Source: JBBIJO01 sp037445895 (GTDB lineage: Bacteria > Bacteroidota > Ignavibacteria > Kapaibacteriales > UBA2268). From it: a stretch of DNA of 9,585 nucleotides. The position numbers and the translations under genes are program-made. Shown piece after piece: positions 1-7,191 of the stretch; position 1 is the stretch's first letter; each line of letters opens with the position of its first letter. Location of the stretch: positions 1 to 9,585 of the forward strand of contig JBBIJO010000036.1 of the NCBI GenBank assembly GCA_037445895.1. Reading direction: 5' to 3'. Below the pieces are notes generated by a model. That model had not been told where the DNA came from. It saw only the letters and a list, made by a program, of their open reading frames with translations, and made no database searches.

Positions 1-10
1 TTCATTTTCC

Positions 11-48
11 ACCTCCGTCAACTGCGTTGACACCTCCGCCAGCGGAGG
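11..48. repeat. Two adjacent small palindromes (possible dispersed intergenic repeat)
   Basis: GTCAA-CTGCG-TTGAC at 17-31 is a perfect 5-bp stem with a 5-nt loop. CCTCCGC-CA-GCGGAGG at 33-48 is a perfect 7-bp inverted repeat with a 2-nt centre. The heptamer ACCTCCG occurs at 11-17 and again at 32-38, so the two units look like diverged copies with a 21-bp period. The block is GC-rich compared with its AT-rich surroundings and lies just past the stop of the minus-strand frame ending at 54. No T-tract follows on either strand, so an intrinsic terminator is not supported. A dispersed intergenic repeat is the best guess; copy number cannot be judged from one window. Confidence 0.5.
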
Positions 49-53
49 ACAGG

Positions 54-239
54 TTATTTTACTTTTGTTTTTACTATTATTTCAACAGTTCTACAATAAA
101 ATCTACCTTCGGGTAAATCATTGTTGTAAAGTAGTTTCTCCTGCCCTAATCCGATTGCTTTTGCATCCTGCCGATTTAATGCTTGCTTTGTTGCTTTGGC
201 TCTACGCTTATTTGTTTCTTTTTCCTCTTTATTTTGAAA
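54..239 (-). pseudogene. Remnant of an OmpA-like C-terminal domain (start-less)
   Basis: On the minus strand, a frame free of stops runs from just after a TAA (240-242) to a TAA at 54-56, giving 61 codons with no ATG, GTG or TTG in frame. The peptide has the layout of the last helix and strand of an OmpA-like peptidoglycan-binding domain: a helix reading NKRRAKATKQAL, then AIGLGQEKLLYNN, then LPEGRFYCRTVEIIV. This parallels the family pattern of an RA..VK..L helix, G.G, then N.xxEGR..NRRVEI. A full OmpA domain is about 100 residues, so roughly the first half is missing. It overlaps the 3' end of the T9SS protein gene by 11 nt in another frame. It is most likely the tail of an older minus-strand gene whose 5' part was lost or replaced. 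The family call comes from recalled motifs, not a search. A chance open frame is possible but unlikely given the residue pattern. Confidence 0.5.
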
Positions 240-1676
240 TTATTAATAGCTTATTTTCCACATACGTCGGGGTTCGAAGTTGCAGGAAATATTGTCCTGT
301 GCTTAGTTCTTTCGTATTGATGGTGAATATCCTTGTTCCTCGCGTTGGATTGTCGCTTTGGTATATTGTTTCGACTATTTCACCCATCGTGTTGTATATC
401 GTGAGTTCAGTTCGACCCGATTCAATTAAGCTGATTTCTATTTCAATCTTTTCTTCTGCTGGGTTGGGGGAGATATTGACTATTCCTACTTTTGCAAATG
501 AGTTAATTAACCTTGCTCCGCCTTCTCGGCAAATACCAAGCAATGTGAATTTGCCGTTTAGCAATGTTATTTCCGCTTGTCCACCATTTGTTTTGCCGTT
601 TGTTAATATTAAATCGGATTCTTCGGCATTGCCTAAGCCGACGATGAAGGGGATTTCTCCGAGAATTTCGCCTGCATTCCTATTTGCTGGTAAATTCTTG
701 ATTAATACTTTTGCTCGATAGTTATCTATTATCTCTATTGGCAGACTCTTTGGAGCAAGTAAAGTAGGGTTGAACTCCATCTCTACATCTATTGTTCTAA
801 CACCTGCTAACCAAAGGTTTTCTTCCTTGTTCAAGATGATTGGTACCATAATTTCATCGCCTGGGTAACCTTCTAATTGCGTGGTCATTAGTTCTGCGTA
901 GGCGGTTCCTGCAAATAATCCGGTTCCAAATAGCTGAACTATTGCTGGACTTCCCACTCCATTGTAATAAAATTCCAATGTTCCGCTGGTTCGCCCAACA
1001 TCGCTCGGTGTGAAGCGTAAATCCATAGTCCGAGTTTCCCCAGGTAGAAGTGTGAAGCTCCCGCCTCCGGCCAGTGTTGTGAAATCGACATCATTGGGTT
1101 TGTTGTGTTTGGTTTCAGTTATTACGAGTGGCGAAGTCCCAATATTTTTAATTGTCGCTACTTGCAGGGTATCTTTGTTTTGTCCTACGAATATTGCTCC
1201 GAAGTCAATGATGTTGTTTACAATTTCTAATTGCGGTTGAATTCCTTCGCCTCGTATTTTTTGGACCAATGTATCCGATTGGGTGATAATCACAATTTCG
1301 GCAGTGTGAATTCCCACTCTTACTGGTTTAAATCTGAATTCTGCGGGTTCCGACATCCCAGCATTTACCTCGTATTTCGGGAAACCCGATACCAGTGCAA
1401 AAGCAGTAGCATCGGCTCCTTGAAAATAAATCGAATCCACGCGGAATTTCCAAGTGCCTGTGTTCAATATAAAGTCTGTAACAACAGAATCTTTGATTTC
1501 GTTTACCAGAACTTTTCCCATATCAATATCTTTTGCCAGTGCGATTGGTTCTACAATCGAGAAGACTGAATCGGATTGGTCTTCTTGTAAAAACCCAGAA
1601 TCTACCGACCATAGTTTAACTGTCCTATCCCAACTACCCGAAGCGATTTGCTGCCCATCGGGACTATAACTCACAC
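229..1676 (-). CDS. C-terminal part of a secreted WD40/ASH/cohesin-like protein with T9SS sorting domain
   Basis: This is the 3' portion of the gene that starts at 3422; the frame is open into the N gap. The first full codon is GTG (Val) inside a WD40 strand (V-SYSPDGQQIASGSWDRTVKLW), so it is not a start codon. Domains by residue of this piece: end of a WD40 repeat (1-27); two Ig-like ASH/choice-of-anchor-D-type domains (about 43-144 and 148-252), each ending in a G-x-G turn (RGEG, FGTG) and the second opening with IDFG..FVG; a cohesin-like beta domain (about 256-380) opening with YPGDEIMVPI; and a T9SS type A sorting domain (about 397-481) with ISPNPAEEKIEI, LTIYNTMGEIV, LSTGQYFLQL and a Lys terminus. 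By family knowledge, the last domain directs export through the outer membrane by the type IX system and is cleaved on export. Stop is TAA at 229-231. The role of the whole protein is unknown; a surface-attached or released adhesion or structural protein is the likely class. Confidence 0.88.
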
Positions 1677-1776
1677 NNNNNNNNNNNNNNNNNNNNNNNN
1701 NNNNNNNNNNNNNNNNNNNNNNNNNNNNNNNNNNNNNNNNNNNNNNNNNNNNNNNNNNNNNNNNNNNNNNNNNNNN
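1677..1776. other. Assembly gap of 100 N inside the WD40 repeat array
   Basis: Exactly 100 N is the usual placeholder for a gap of unknown size. It falls between two WD40 units of the same gene. The coding sequence on the upstream side ends with two bases of a Ser codon (TC, 1777-1778), and the downstream side begins with the last two bases of a codon (GT, 1675-1676). An in-frame join therefore needs a true gap of 3n+2 bases, which 100 is not. With a standard 42-residue WD40 spacing the shortest fill would be 89 bases, plus 126 for each further repeat. Flanking DNA on both sides shares the near-identical stretch around GCCCATCGGGACTA/GCCATCGGGACTA, which explains why assembly failed here. Confidence 0.95.
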
Positions 1777-3422
1777 GAAACTAATTGCTTGCCATCGGGA
1801 CTAAAACTGACGCTATTGACGAGACTGCTATGCCCAGTGAGTGTCCGGATTGTACCTAATGTTCCTGCATCGAGTATTATTACTTCATTTCCGCTACAAG
1901 TTGCAATTTGCTTGCCATCTGGTGACCATTTAACATCTTGTCCCAATCCAGGTGTCGTCCAAATTAAGCTATTTTCTGTTTCTTTTCTTTCGAGTTGTTT
2001 TGCTTTTACTAAACATTTGTTGCTTGCTGGTTTTGGGACATTTTTCCAATTATATTTCAACCCTTTTGCCGTATCAATGTATTTCCAGGTTTTTCCACTG
2101 TCAATGCTATATTCCAACATAACTAGTTCCTCGCTGGGTATTCCTTCCCACGTGATTGCCGTATCGCTTCCTATTACAAATACTTCGCCGCCGTTCGGGT
2201 GTGTTACCTTCAGTGTTTTAACCTGACTTTTGTATTTCGGGTATCTTCCCAATGCGTAAAGCGTTGCTGGACATAAATCTGTCTCGAAATCGAATTTCGT
2301 AAAACTGTATTGTGAATCTGCTGGTGTGTAGGATATGGTTAGTGTCACGCCTTTACCATTATTTATTGTAAATTGTTTTGGATTTATATCGTAAAATGAA
2401 TGACTCGTTTTTATATTACTCACTGTAAAGTCACCGTTAACTGCTTTTACTGTTACTGTTGTATCATGCTTGATATTTAATGGTTTGTTTTTGAACACAA
2501 TGTTACTTGGTGTAAATTCTAACTTTGCTATTGCTGTATTCGGACCTTGGTAGTTCGTTGTGGCTGTTACATTTAAATTCGTAATTCGTAGTTCCACATT
2601 CGTAATTCCTGCAACACAGGAAACCCTGCTCTGCCATTCTATTGTGCAAGGCTCGCCGCCTTGGGCAATTTGAAGGATTTTCAAATATATCTGGCGTGCC
2701 TGTTCTTCTGTTGTTACATTTTCGAACCATTGTCCGCCGGTTTGGGTTGTTATATCTTTGATACTTTGAGGGCAGGGCATTCCGAGAGTTACGCCATAAA
2801 TCGTTACATTTTGCATATTTGCTTCTTGTATGATTTTGGTGGTTTGTGGCTCAAAGTTTGGCATACCATCGCTAAGAAAAACAATTACTCGTTTGTATTT
2901 AGCATTCTTGGTTATAATAAGACCGCCAGCCACTGGATTGATTAGTGCTGCATCGTAATCGGTGTTGCCATAAGCCTGTAAATTATTTATGGCGGCGAGT
3001 AGTTTGTTTCTATCAGTTGTAAAATCCTGATTTAAATAATTTGCACTATTAAAACTTGTTATGGCACATTCTGATTTTCCAAGAGGGAGGGTTTTCACCC
3101 AAACACGTGCTGCTTCTTTTGCCAAATCAAGATTACCACTTAACATAGAACCGGAAACGTCTATTACCAACACACTCGACAATGCTTCCGGAGGCTTCGG
3201 TGTCGGGCAGGAGACCAATGTTACATTTCGCTGTATTCCATTTTCCTTCAATTCGAAATCCGATGGCGAAAGATTTGTAATTTGATTCCCCTGCGCATCA
3301 AAAGCGAAAAACTTTGCTTTTATTGTCGGGAAACTCGATGTATCAATATCGAAAAGGGAAAGAAATTGGCTATTAGCAACATAGCACATTAAAATTGCAA
3401 AAATTATAGTTAATTTTTTCAT
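1777..3422 (-). CDS. N-terminal part of a secreted von Willebrand factor A / Ig-like / WD40 protein
   Basis: This is the 5' portion (548 residues, then the gap) of the large secreted protein. Start ATG at 3422 is supported by a purine-rich ribosome site and a signal peptide: MKK, hydrophobic residues 5-14, and likely cleavage after ANS (residue 18). Next comes an Ig-like strand region (about 30-72), then a vWA domain (about 80-255) with the full metal-ion adhesion site: DVSGS at 88-92, T154 and D185 in LSDG. Such domains bind ligands through a divalent metal. Residues about 296-370 form another Ig-like domain. Residues 404-476 form a THPNGGE..ITW..I-type beta domain with SIDSGKTW. WD40 repeats begin at about 495 with VKWSPDGKQIAT, then GHSSLVNSVSFSPDGKQLV, where the gap cuts in. 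A repeated WSPDG/FSPDG strand is the evidence for WD40. Extracellular WD40 joined to vWA is uncommon outside the FCB group. The ligand is unknown. Confidence 0.88.
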
Positions 3423-3429
3423 TTTTCAT

Positions 3430-3435
3430 CCCTCT
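3430..3435 (-). promoter_or_regulatory. Shine-Dalgarno-like site for the vWA protein
   Basis: The minus strand reads AGAGGG, with 7 nt between it and the ATG at 3422. This supports the chosen start. Another ATG lies within that spacer at 3429, but it is in a different frame and does not lead into the signal peptide. Confidence 0.5.
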
Positions 3436-3498
3436 TATTTGGTAGGAGTTGCAATTCTTGTTTTGACAAACATTGCATAAAAATCACAATTAACACTA

Positions 3499-3529
3499 CA
3501 AATATAAAAAGTTTTTTTAACATATACAA
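3499..3529 (-). promoter_or_regulatory. Bacteroidota-type promoter for the vWA/WD40/T9SS protein
   Basis: On the minus strand, TATATTTG (3506 down to 3499) matches the -7 consensus TAnnTTTG exactly. A TTG (3529 down to 3527) lies 20 bp upstream, consistent with the -33 element of Bacteroidota primary-sigma promoters. Transcription would start near 3490-3495, giving a leader of about 70 nt. The region between the elements is strongly AT-rich. Confidence 0.6.
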
Positions 3530-3678
3530 GATTTTTCCTAAAGATTTTTTAACCTTGGCGAGATGTATTGTGGTATTGGCGTTGTGGCGCTTTTCCTCTT
3601 TGCCAAGCTCTTTATAGTTTGCTTTTTACTTTGTCGAACCTGTATTTTGGATTAGTTTTAAGGAAGTGGTATCTGATT

Positions 3679-3831
3679 TCAAATATGGCATTGCTTTTCG
3701 TATCCTAACTGGTCGAGTTTAGCTATTCCATTTGGATTTTCTCCTTGTTTTACGACTTGTTCAATCCTTACCAAAGCCACATTTCTATTTGTAGGTCTTT
3801 CGTATGCATAAGTTGTTCCAATAATTCTGCT
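3679..3831 (-). pseudogene. Possible decayed coding fragment in the 3423-3984 intergenic region
   Basis: Positions 3423-3984 hold no intact gene. Within them, a minus-strand frame runs 50 codons from just after a TGA to TGA at 3679-3681 without any ATG. It encodes a balanced, protein-like peptide including GTTYAYERPTNRNVALVRIE, then VVKQGENPNGIAKLDQLGYE. Just upstream, other frames carry short coding-like pieces (for example KKIEAELLEQLMHTKDLQIE, which stops at 3768). Just downstream another frame reads AMPYLKSDTTSLKLIQNTGS. Switching between frames like this would fit an old gene broken by several frameshifts. I do not recognise the family. Chance open frames in AT-rich DNA cannot be excluded. 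Confidence 0.25.
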
Positions 3832-3984
3832 TCAATTTTTTTAATGTTATCTCTTTTGGGTTGTTCCCTTCCGTTGCTTCTGCATAGTGCCCTTCTGTTG
3901 GAGAAAAATTTAACGAGTGGACACAACAAGCGGCTAATTTCGCAAAAAATAATGGTTTTTCTTTTTGGTGCAAGTGTTTAATTC

Positions 3985-5115
3985 CTATCCCAATTTTTTT
4001 CGAAATCGCACGACGCTTGCTCCCATTAGAACTATTGCAAACGCTACGAGAACCAAGGTTTCTTGCCACAGTTCAGCAAAACCTATGCCTTTTAATACCA
4101 CTCCACGGAGGACAATTAAATAGTATTTCAAAGGAATAAAAATCGTAATGTATTGAATAATTTGGGGCATATTTTCGACAGGAAAAACAAAACCAGAGAG
4201 GTATATCATTGGAACAATGAACCCAAAAACAGAAACCATCATTGCTTGTTGTTGATTTTTGGAAATAGTCGAAATAAATAGTCCAAGCGCCAAATTCAAA
4301 ACAACAAAAATCCCCGAAACAAACAACAAAAAAAGGAAACTTCCGCGAACTTCAATCCCAAACCAGAATTGCATTACATTAGCAACAAGGATAAAAATGA
4401 CAAATCCAATAAACGAATAAGGAATCATCTTTCCCAAAATAATCTGATAAGAGCTTAAAGGTGTAACTATAAGTTGTTCGAGAGTTCCAACTTCTTTTTC
4501 GCGAACGATTGCCATTGCTGTCAAAGGAACCGTAACAATTAGAAGAACCAAAGCCATAATGCCAGGAAGAATGAAAACCCTTGTAACCATCTCTGGATTA
4601 TACCAAATGCGAGTTTCGGCAGTAAACTTGTCGATAATATTTGGATTCAATCCGTGCTTTGCAATTTTTTCGACTACAATTGCTTTTGCATAACTATTTG
4701 TTATGTTCATTAAATAGCCAAAAGCAATCGAAGCTTTATTGCCGTTTGAACCATCGAGGATAATTTGAACACTGGTTTTTTCAGATTTTTGAATTTTTGC
4801 TTCGAACTTTTCGGGGATAACAATTGCCATTAAAACTTGATTCCTGTCGATGAATTCGGAAATTTCTTTGTAGGAACGGACAAAATGCGTAATTCGGAAA
4901 TAATCCGACGCGCAAAGTCGTTGAATATATTTTCGGCTAATTTGGCTGTTGTCGCGGTCCCAGATTGCGGTATCGACAACTTTAACATCCATATTTGCTG
5001 CATATCCAAGGAAAATCAATTGCAAGATTGGTGCGACAAAAACAAAGCCAAGCGTTTTTTTGTCCCTACGAAATTGAATAAACTCCTTTATTACAAAAAA
5101 TAGTAGTCTTCTCAT
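3985..5115 (-). CDS. ybhR: ABC-2 type transporter permease, YbhR-like
   Basis: This is the second inner-membrane permease of the exporter: 376 residues, a normal length for the ABC2_membrane_3 family (about 370). A cytoplasmic N-terminus (VIKEFIQFRRDKK) precedes a first membrane helix at about 21-40. A large periplasmic domain spans about 45-175 and contains ILDGSNGNKASIA and IWYNPE. The remaining helices lie at about 179-203, 232-250, 258-282, 291-310 and 351-368. The loop REKEVGTLEQLIVTPLSSYQ (205-224) is the conserved cytoplasmic coupling segment between helices. The stretch NQQQA..VFGFIVP..YLSGFVFPVENMP closely matches what I recall of E. coli YbhR. The start codon overlaps the stop of the upstream permease by 4 nt (ATGA), typical of translational coupling. 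It is the last gene of the operon. The exported substrate is unknown; E. coli YbhFSR has been linked to drug and cation efflux. Stop is TAG; no clear terminator follows. Confidence 0.88.
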   Translation of the reverse strand: MRRLLFFVIKEFIQFRRDKKTLGFVFVAPILQLIFLGYAANMDVKVVDTAIWDRDNSQISRKYIQRLCASDYFRITHFVRSYKEISEFIDRNQVLMAIVIPEKFEAKIQKSEKTSVQIILDGSNGNKASIAFGYLMNITNSYAKAIVVEKIAKHGLNPNIIDKFTAETRIWYNPEMVTRVFILPGIMALVLLIVTVPLTAMAIVREKEVGTLEQLIVTPLSSYQIILGKMIPYSFIGFVIFILVANVMQFWFGIEVRGSFLFLLFVSGIFVVLNLALGLFISTISKNQQQAMMVSVFGFIVPMIYLSGFVFPVENMPQIIQYITIFIPLKYYLIVLRGVVLKGIGFAELWQETLVLVAFAIVLMGASVVRFRKKLG

Positions 5116-6263
5116 CGGAATCGCCTGCGGTTATATGTTTCCCTGACTATCGAGAAAATAACGAAAATAGTGCCATAGCATATTAAGTAGATATACTGAC
5201 TCCACATATATTCGAAACCGACACCGCGTAGCAAAATTCCCCGAATAATTGAAAGGAAGAACTTTGCTGGTGTTATATTGGTAAGAATTTGAATTGCTAT
5301 TGGCATACTTTCGATAGGGAAAATAAATCCAGAAAATAGAAGTGATGGCAATACCGAAAATATAACAGCCATTAAGAATGCCAGAAGTTGCGTAGTTGCA
5401 ACTGTAGAAACAAAAATACCAATGCTAACCGAAGAATATATATACAGCAAAATTGCTACCAATAGAAAGAATATACTTCCTTGAATGCTAACATCGAAAA
5501 TCAAATTGCCTAAGATTATTATAAAAAGCGAATTGGCGAAAGCAATGACGATATATGGAATTATTTTACCAATAATAAAATAATGCAAAGATATTGGCGA
5601 TACATAAATTTGCTCGATTGAGTTACGCTCTTTTTCGCGCACAACCGACAAAGCGACAGATATTGCCGATGTCAAAATGATAATTATGCCAATAAGCCCG
5701 GGGACTAAAAACCTCGATGACTTTAAATCTGGATTGAACCAAAAACGAGGTTCAAGTTCGAAAGGAATTAAATTTTGGAATTGGATGTTGGTGGTTTCTA
5801 TCCTAACTTTTTGAGCAAATTTTTGCAAGTATCTACTTGTAAAAGCCTGGCTGTAATTATAAACAATATTTGCAGTATTTCCGTTAACCCCATCAATCAA
5901 AAATTGCAGCTTTGCTCCTCTTTCCTTGTAAAAATCGTTCGAGAAGGTTGGGGGAATTACGACAACCAGTTGGACTTCGTTTTTATCCAGATATTTTTTC
6001 ACTTCTGCATAGCTCGAAAGGTCAGCAACCAAATCGAAATAATCGGAGCTTACAAGTGATTGAACCAACTGTCTTGTCGTTTTGCTTTTTTCTTGGTCGT
6101 AAACGGCAAGTCGAATATGCTTAACGTCTAAATTAATCGCATATCCAAAAATTATAAGTAAGAATAGAGGAAAGAAGAAAATTACAAGGAGCAATCTTTT
6201 GTCCCGTCGTAGTTGGCGCGTTTCTTTTTTGGCAACAGCAAAAATTAAATCAATTGCTTCCAT
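5112..6263 (-). CDS. ybhS: ABC-2 type transporter permease, YbhS-like
   Basis: This is the first permease of the exporter, 383 residues. KKETRQLRRDKRLL (12-25) leads into helix 1 (about 25-43), followed by the family mark FGYAINLD (39-46). A periplasmic domain covers about 47-183, with IDGVNGNTANIV (123-134) and PRFWFNPD (172-179). Helices follow at about 186-208, 229-252, 262-286, 295-317 and 355-373. The cytoplasmic loop REKERNSIEQIYVSPIS (209-225) and SGFIFPIESMP (311-321) match YbhS as I recall it. It resembles its neighbour 3985-5115 in layout (paralogous permeases), so the two probably form a heterodimeric channel. Its start overlaps the end of the ATPase gene by 14 nt, and its stop overlaps the next start by 4 nt. 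A run of Arg ends the protein (NRRRFR). Confidence 0.88.
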   Translation of the reverse strand: MEAIDLIFAVAKKETRQLRRDKRLLLVIFFFPLFLLIIFGYAINLDVKHIRLAVYDQEKSKTTRQLVQSLVSSDYFDLVADLSSYAEVKKYLDKNEVQLVVVIPPTFSNDFYKERGAKLQFLIDGVNGNTANIVYNYSQAFTSRYLQKFAQKVRIETTNIQFQNLIPFELEPRFWFNPDLKSSRFLVPGLIGIIIILTSAISVALSVVREKERNSIEQIYVSPISLHYFIIGKIIPYIVIAFANSLFIIILGNLIFDVSIQGSIFFLLVAILLYIYSSVSIGIFVSTVATTQLLAFLMAVIFSVLPSLLFSGFIFPIESMPIAIQILTNITPAKFFLSIIRGILLRGVGFEYMWSQYIYLICYGTIFVIFSIVRETYNRRRFR

Positions 6264-7191
6264 TGTTGTTGCTTTCTATATAATGGATGAACACATCTTC
6301 GAGCGTGGGTTGGATTTTCCTTATTCTTTGGACTTGAATGCGATATTTTTGTAGCAAGTAATCGACAATGGTGCTTTCGTTGGCATTTTTTTGCTGCGAA
6401 TACAAATGGAGCTTAGTCCCAAATATTGCGAATTCTCCAAGTTCTTTTTCTTGGTTCAACAGCAAAAGTACATTTTCTATGGAAGCGACATCAATTTCGA
6501 AGATTGGACGCTCGCTAAAAATTGTTTTTTTCAACTTTTGGGGATTTCCAATTGCAATAATTTTCCCTTTGTCAATCAAAGCAATGTTATTGCAATATTC
6601 CGCTTCTTCGAGGTAATGAGTTGTTACAAATGTGGAAATTCCTTCATTTGCTATGCTTTGGATTATCTCCCAAAAATTTCTTCGCGAAAGTGGGTCAGTT
6701 CCCGATGTTGGTTCATCTAAAAAAACAATTTTAGGACGATGCAAAAGGGAAATTCCAAGGGCTAATCTTTGTTTAATACCAACTGGTAAAATTTTTGTTA
6801 CGATGTTTTGTGGGTATTTTATATCAACAAGCTTCAAAATGGATTCTTTTCTTGCGTTAAGTTCACTTGTTTTCAATCCATAGACACCTCCAAAAAATTT
6901 AATATTTTCTTCGATGGTTAAATCTTCGTATAAAGAAAATTTTTGCGACATATACCCAATATGTTCCTTTACTTTATTTGGAGATTTTACTATACTATAG
7001 CCTCCAACGATTGCGTCGCCTTCGCTCGGTTCGAGTAGCCCGGTTAACATTCTAATCGTTGTGGATTTTCCCGCACCGTTTGCTCCAAGAAATCCGAAAA
7101 TTTCTCCTTCTGCAACCGAAAGACTTACTTTGTTAACGGCAAGTATTGAACCGAAACGTCGAGTTAATTTAATAGCTTCAATTGCTTGCAT
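6250..7191 (-). CDS. ybhF: ABC transporter ATPase, equivalent to the C-terminal half of YbhF
   Basis: This is a cytoplasmic nucleotide-binding subunit of 313 residues. Walker A is GANGAGKST (36-44), the Q-loop has Q83 in YMSQKFSLY, Walker B is IVFLDEP (155-161), the D-loop is SGTD (163-166), and the switch histidine is H192 in TTHYLEEAE. The signature is non-canonical: LPVGI (135-139) replaces LSGGQ/M. The C-terminal half of E. coli YbhF likewise has LPLGF followed by KQRLAL and an intact TTH. This gene therefore corresponds to that half, encoded separately here. Its own Walker/H-loop site would pair with the good signature (LSGGM) of the partner encoded at 7178-8113, making the likely active ATP site. 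The tail (about 225-313, ending QPTLEDVFIHYIE) is the usual accessory domain. It overlaps the upstream gene by 14 nt and the downstream permease by 14 nt. Calling it half of a ybhF equivalent is inference from motifs. Confidence 0.88.
   Translation of the reverse strand: MQAIEAIKLTRRFGSILAVNKVSLSVAEGEIFGFLGANGAGKSTTIRMLTGLLEPSEGDAIVGGYSIVKSPNKVKEHIGYMSQKFSLYEDLTIEENIKFFGGVYGLKTSELNARKESILKLVDIKYPQNIVTKILPVGIKQRLALGISLLHRPKIVFLDEPTSGTDPLSRRNFWEIIQSIANEGISTFVTTHYLEEAEYCNNIALIDKGKIIAIGNPQKLKKTIFSERPIFEIDVASIENVLLLLNQEKELGEFAIFGTKLHLYSQQKNANESTIVDYLLQKYRIQVQRIRKIQPTLEDVFIHYIESNNNGSN

Noticed and set aside
17..48. Palindromes as an intrinsic terminator
   Set aside because: No run of T follows on either strand, and the stems are short and separate.
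65..721. Long plus-strand open frame (218 codons) opposite the T9SS protein
   Set aside because: It is antisense to the well-supported sorting-domain region and the OmpA-like remnant; its translation is hydrophobic and low-complexity, with no recognisable domain.
1672..1674. GTG as a start codon for a separate downstream gene
   Set aside because: The GTG encodes Val in the middle of a WD40 strand and the frame is open into the N gap, so the gene continues across the gap.
3745..3981. Plus-strand open frame of 78 codons in the intergenic region
   Set aside because: Cys/Leu/Ser-rich translation with no domain or ribosome site; the opposite strand is more protein-like.
3785..4069. Minus-strand open frame of 94 codons overlapping the end of the YbhR-like gene
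   Set aside because: Its first third is an out-of-frame reading of the permease 3' end; the rest has no recognisable domain. At most its tail belongs to the decayed fragments noted nearby.
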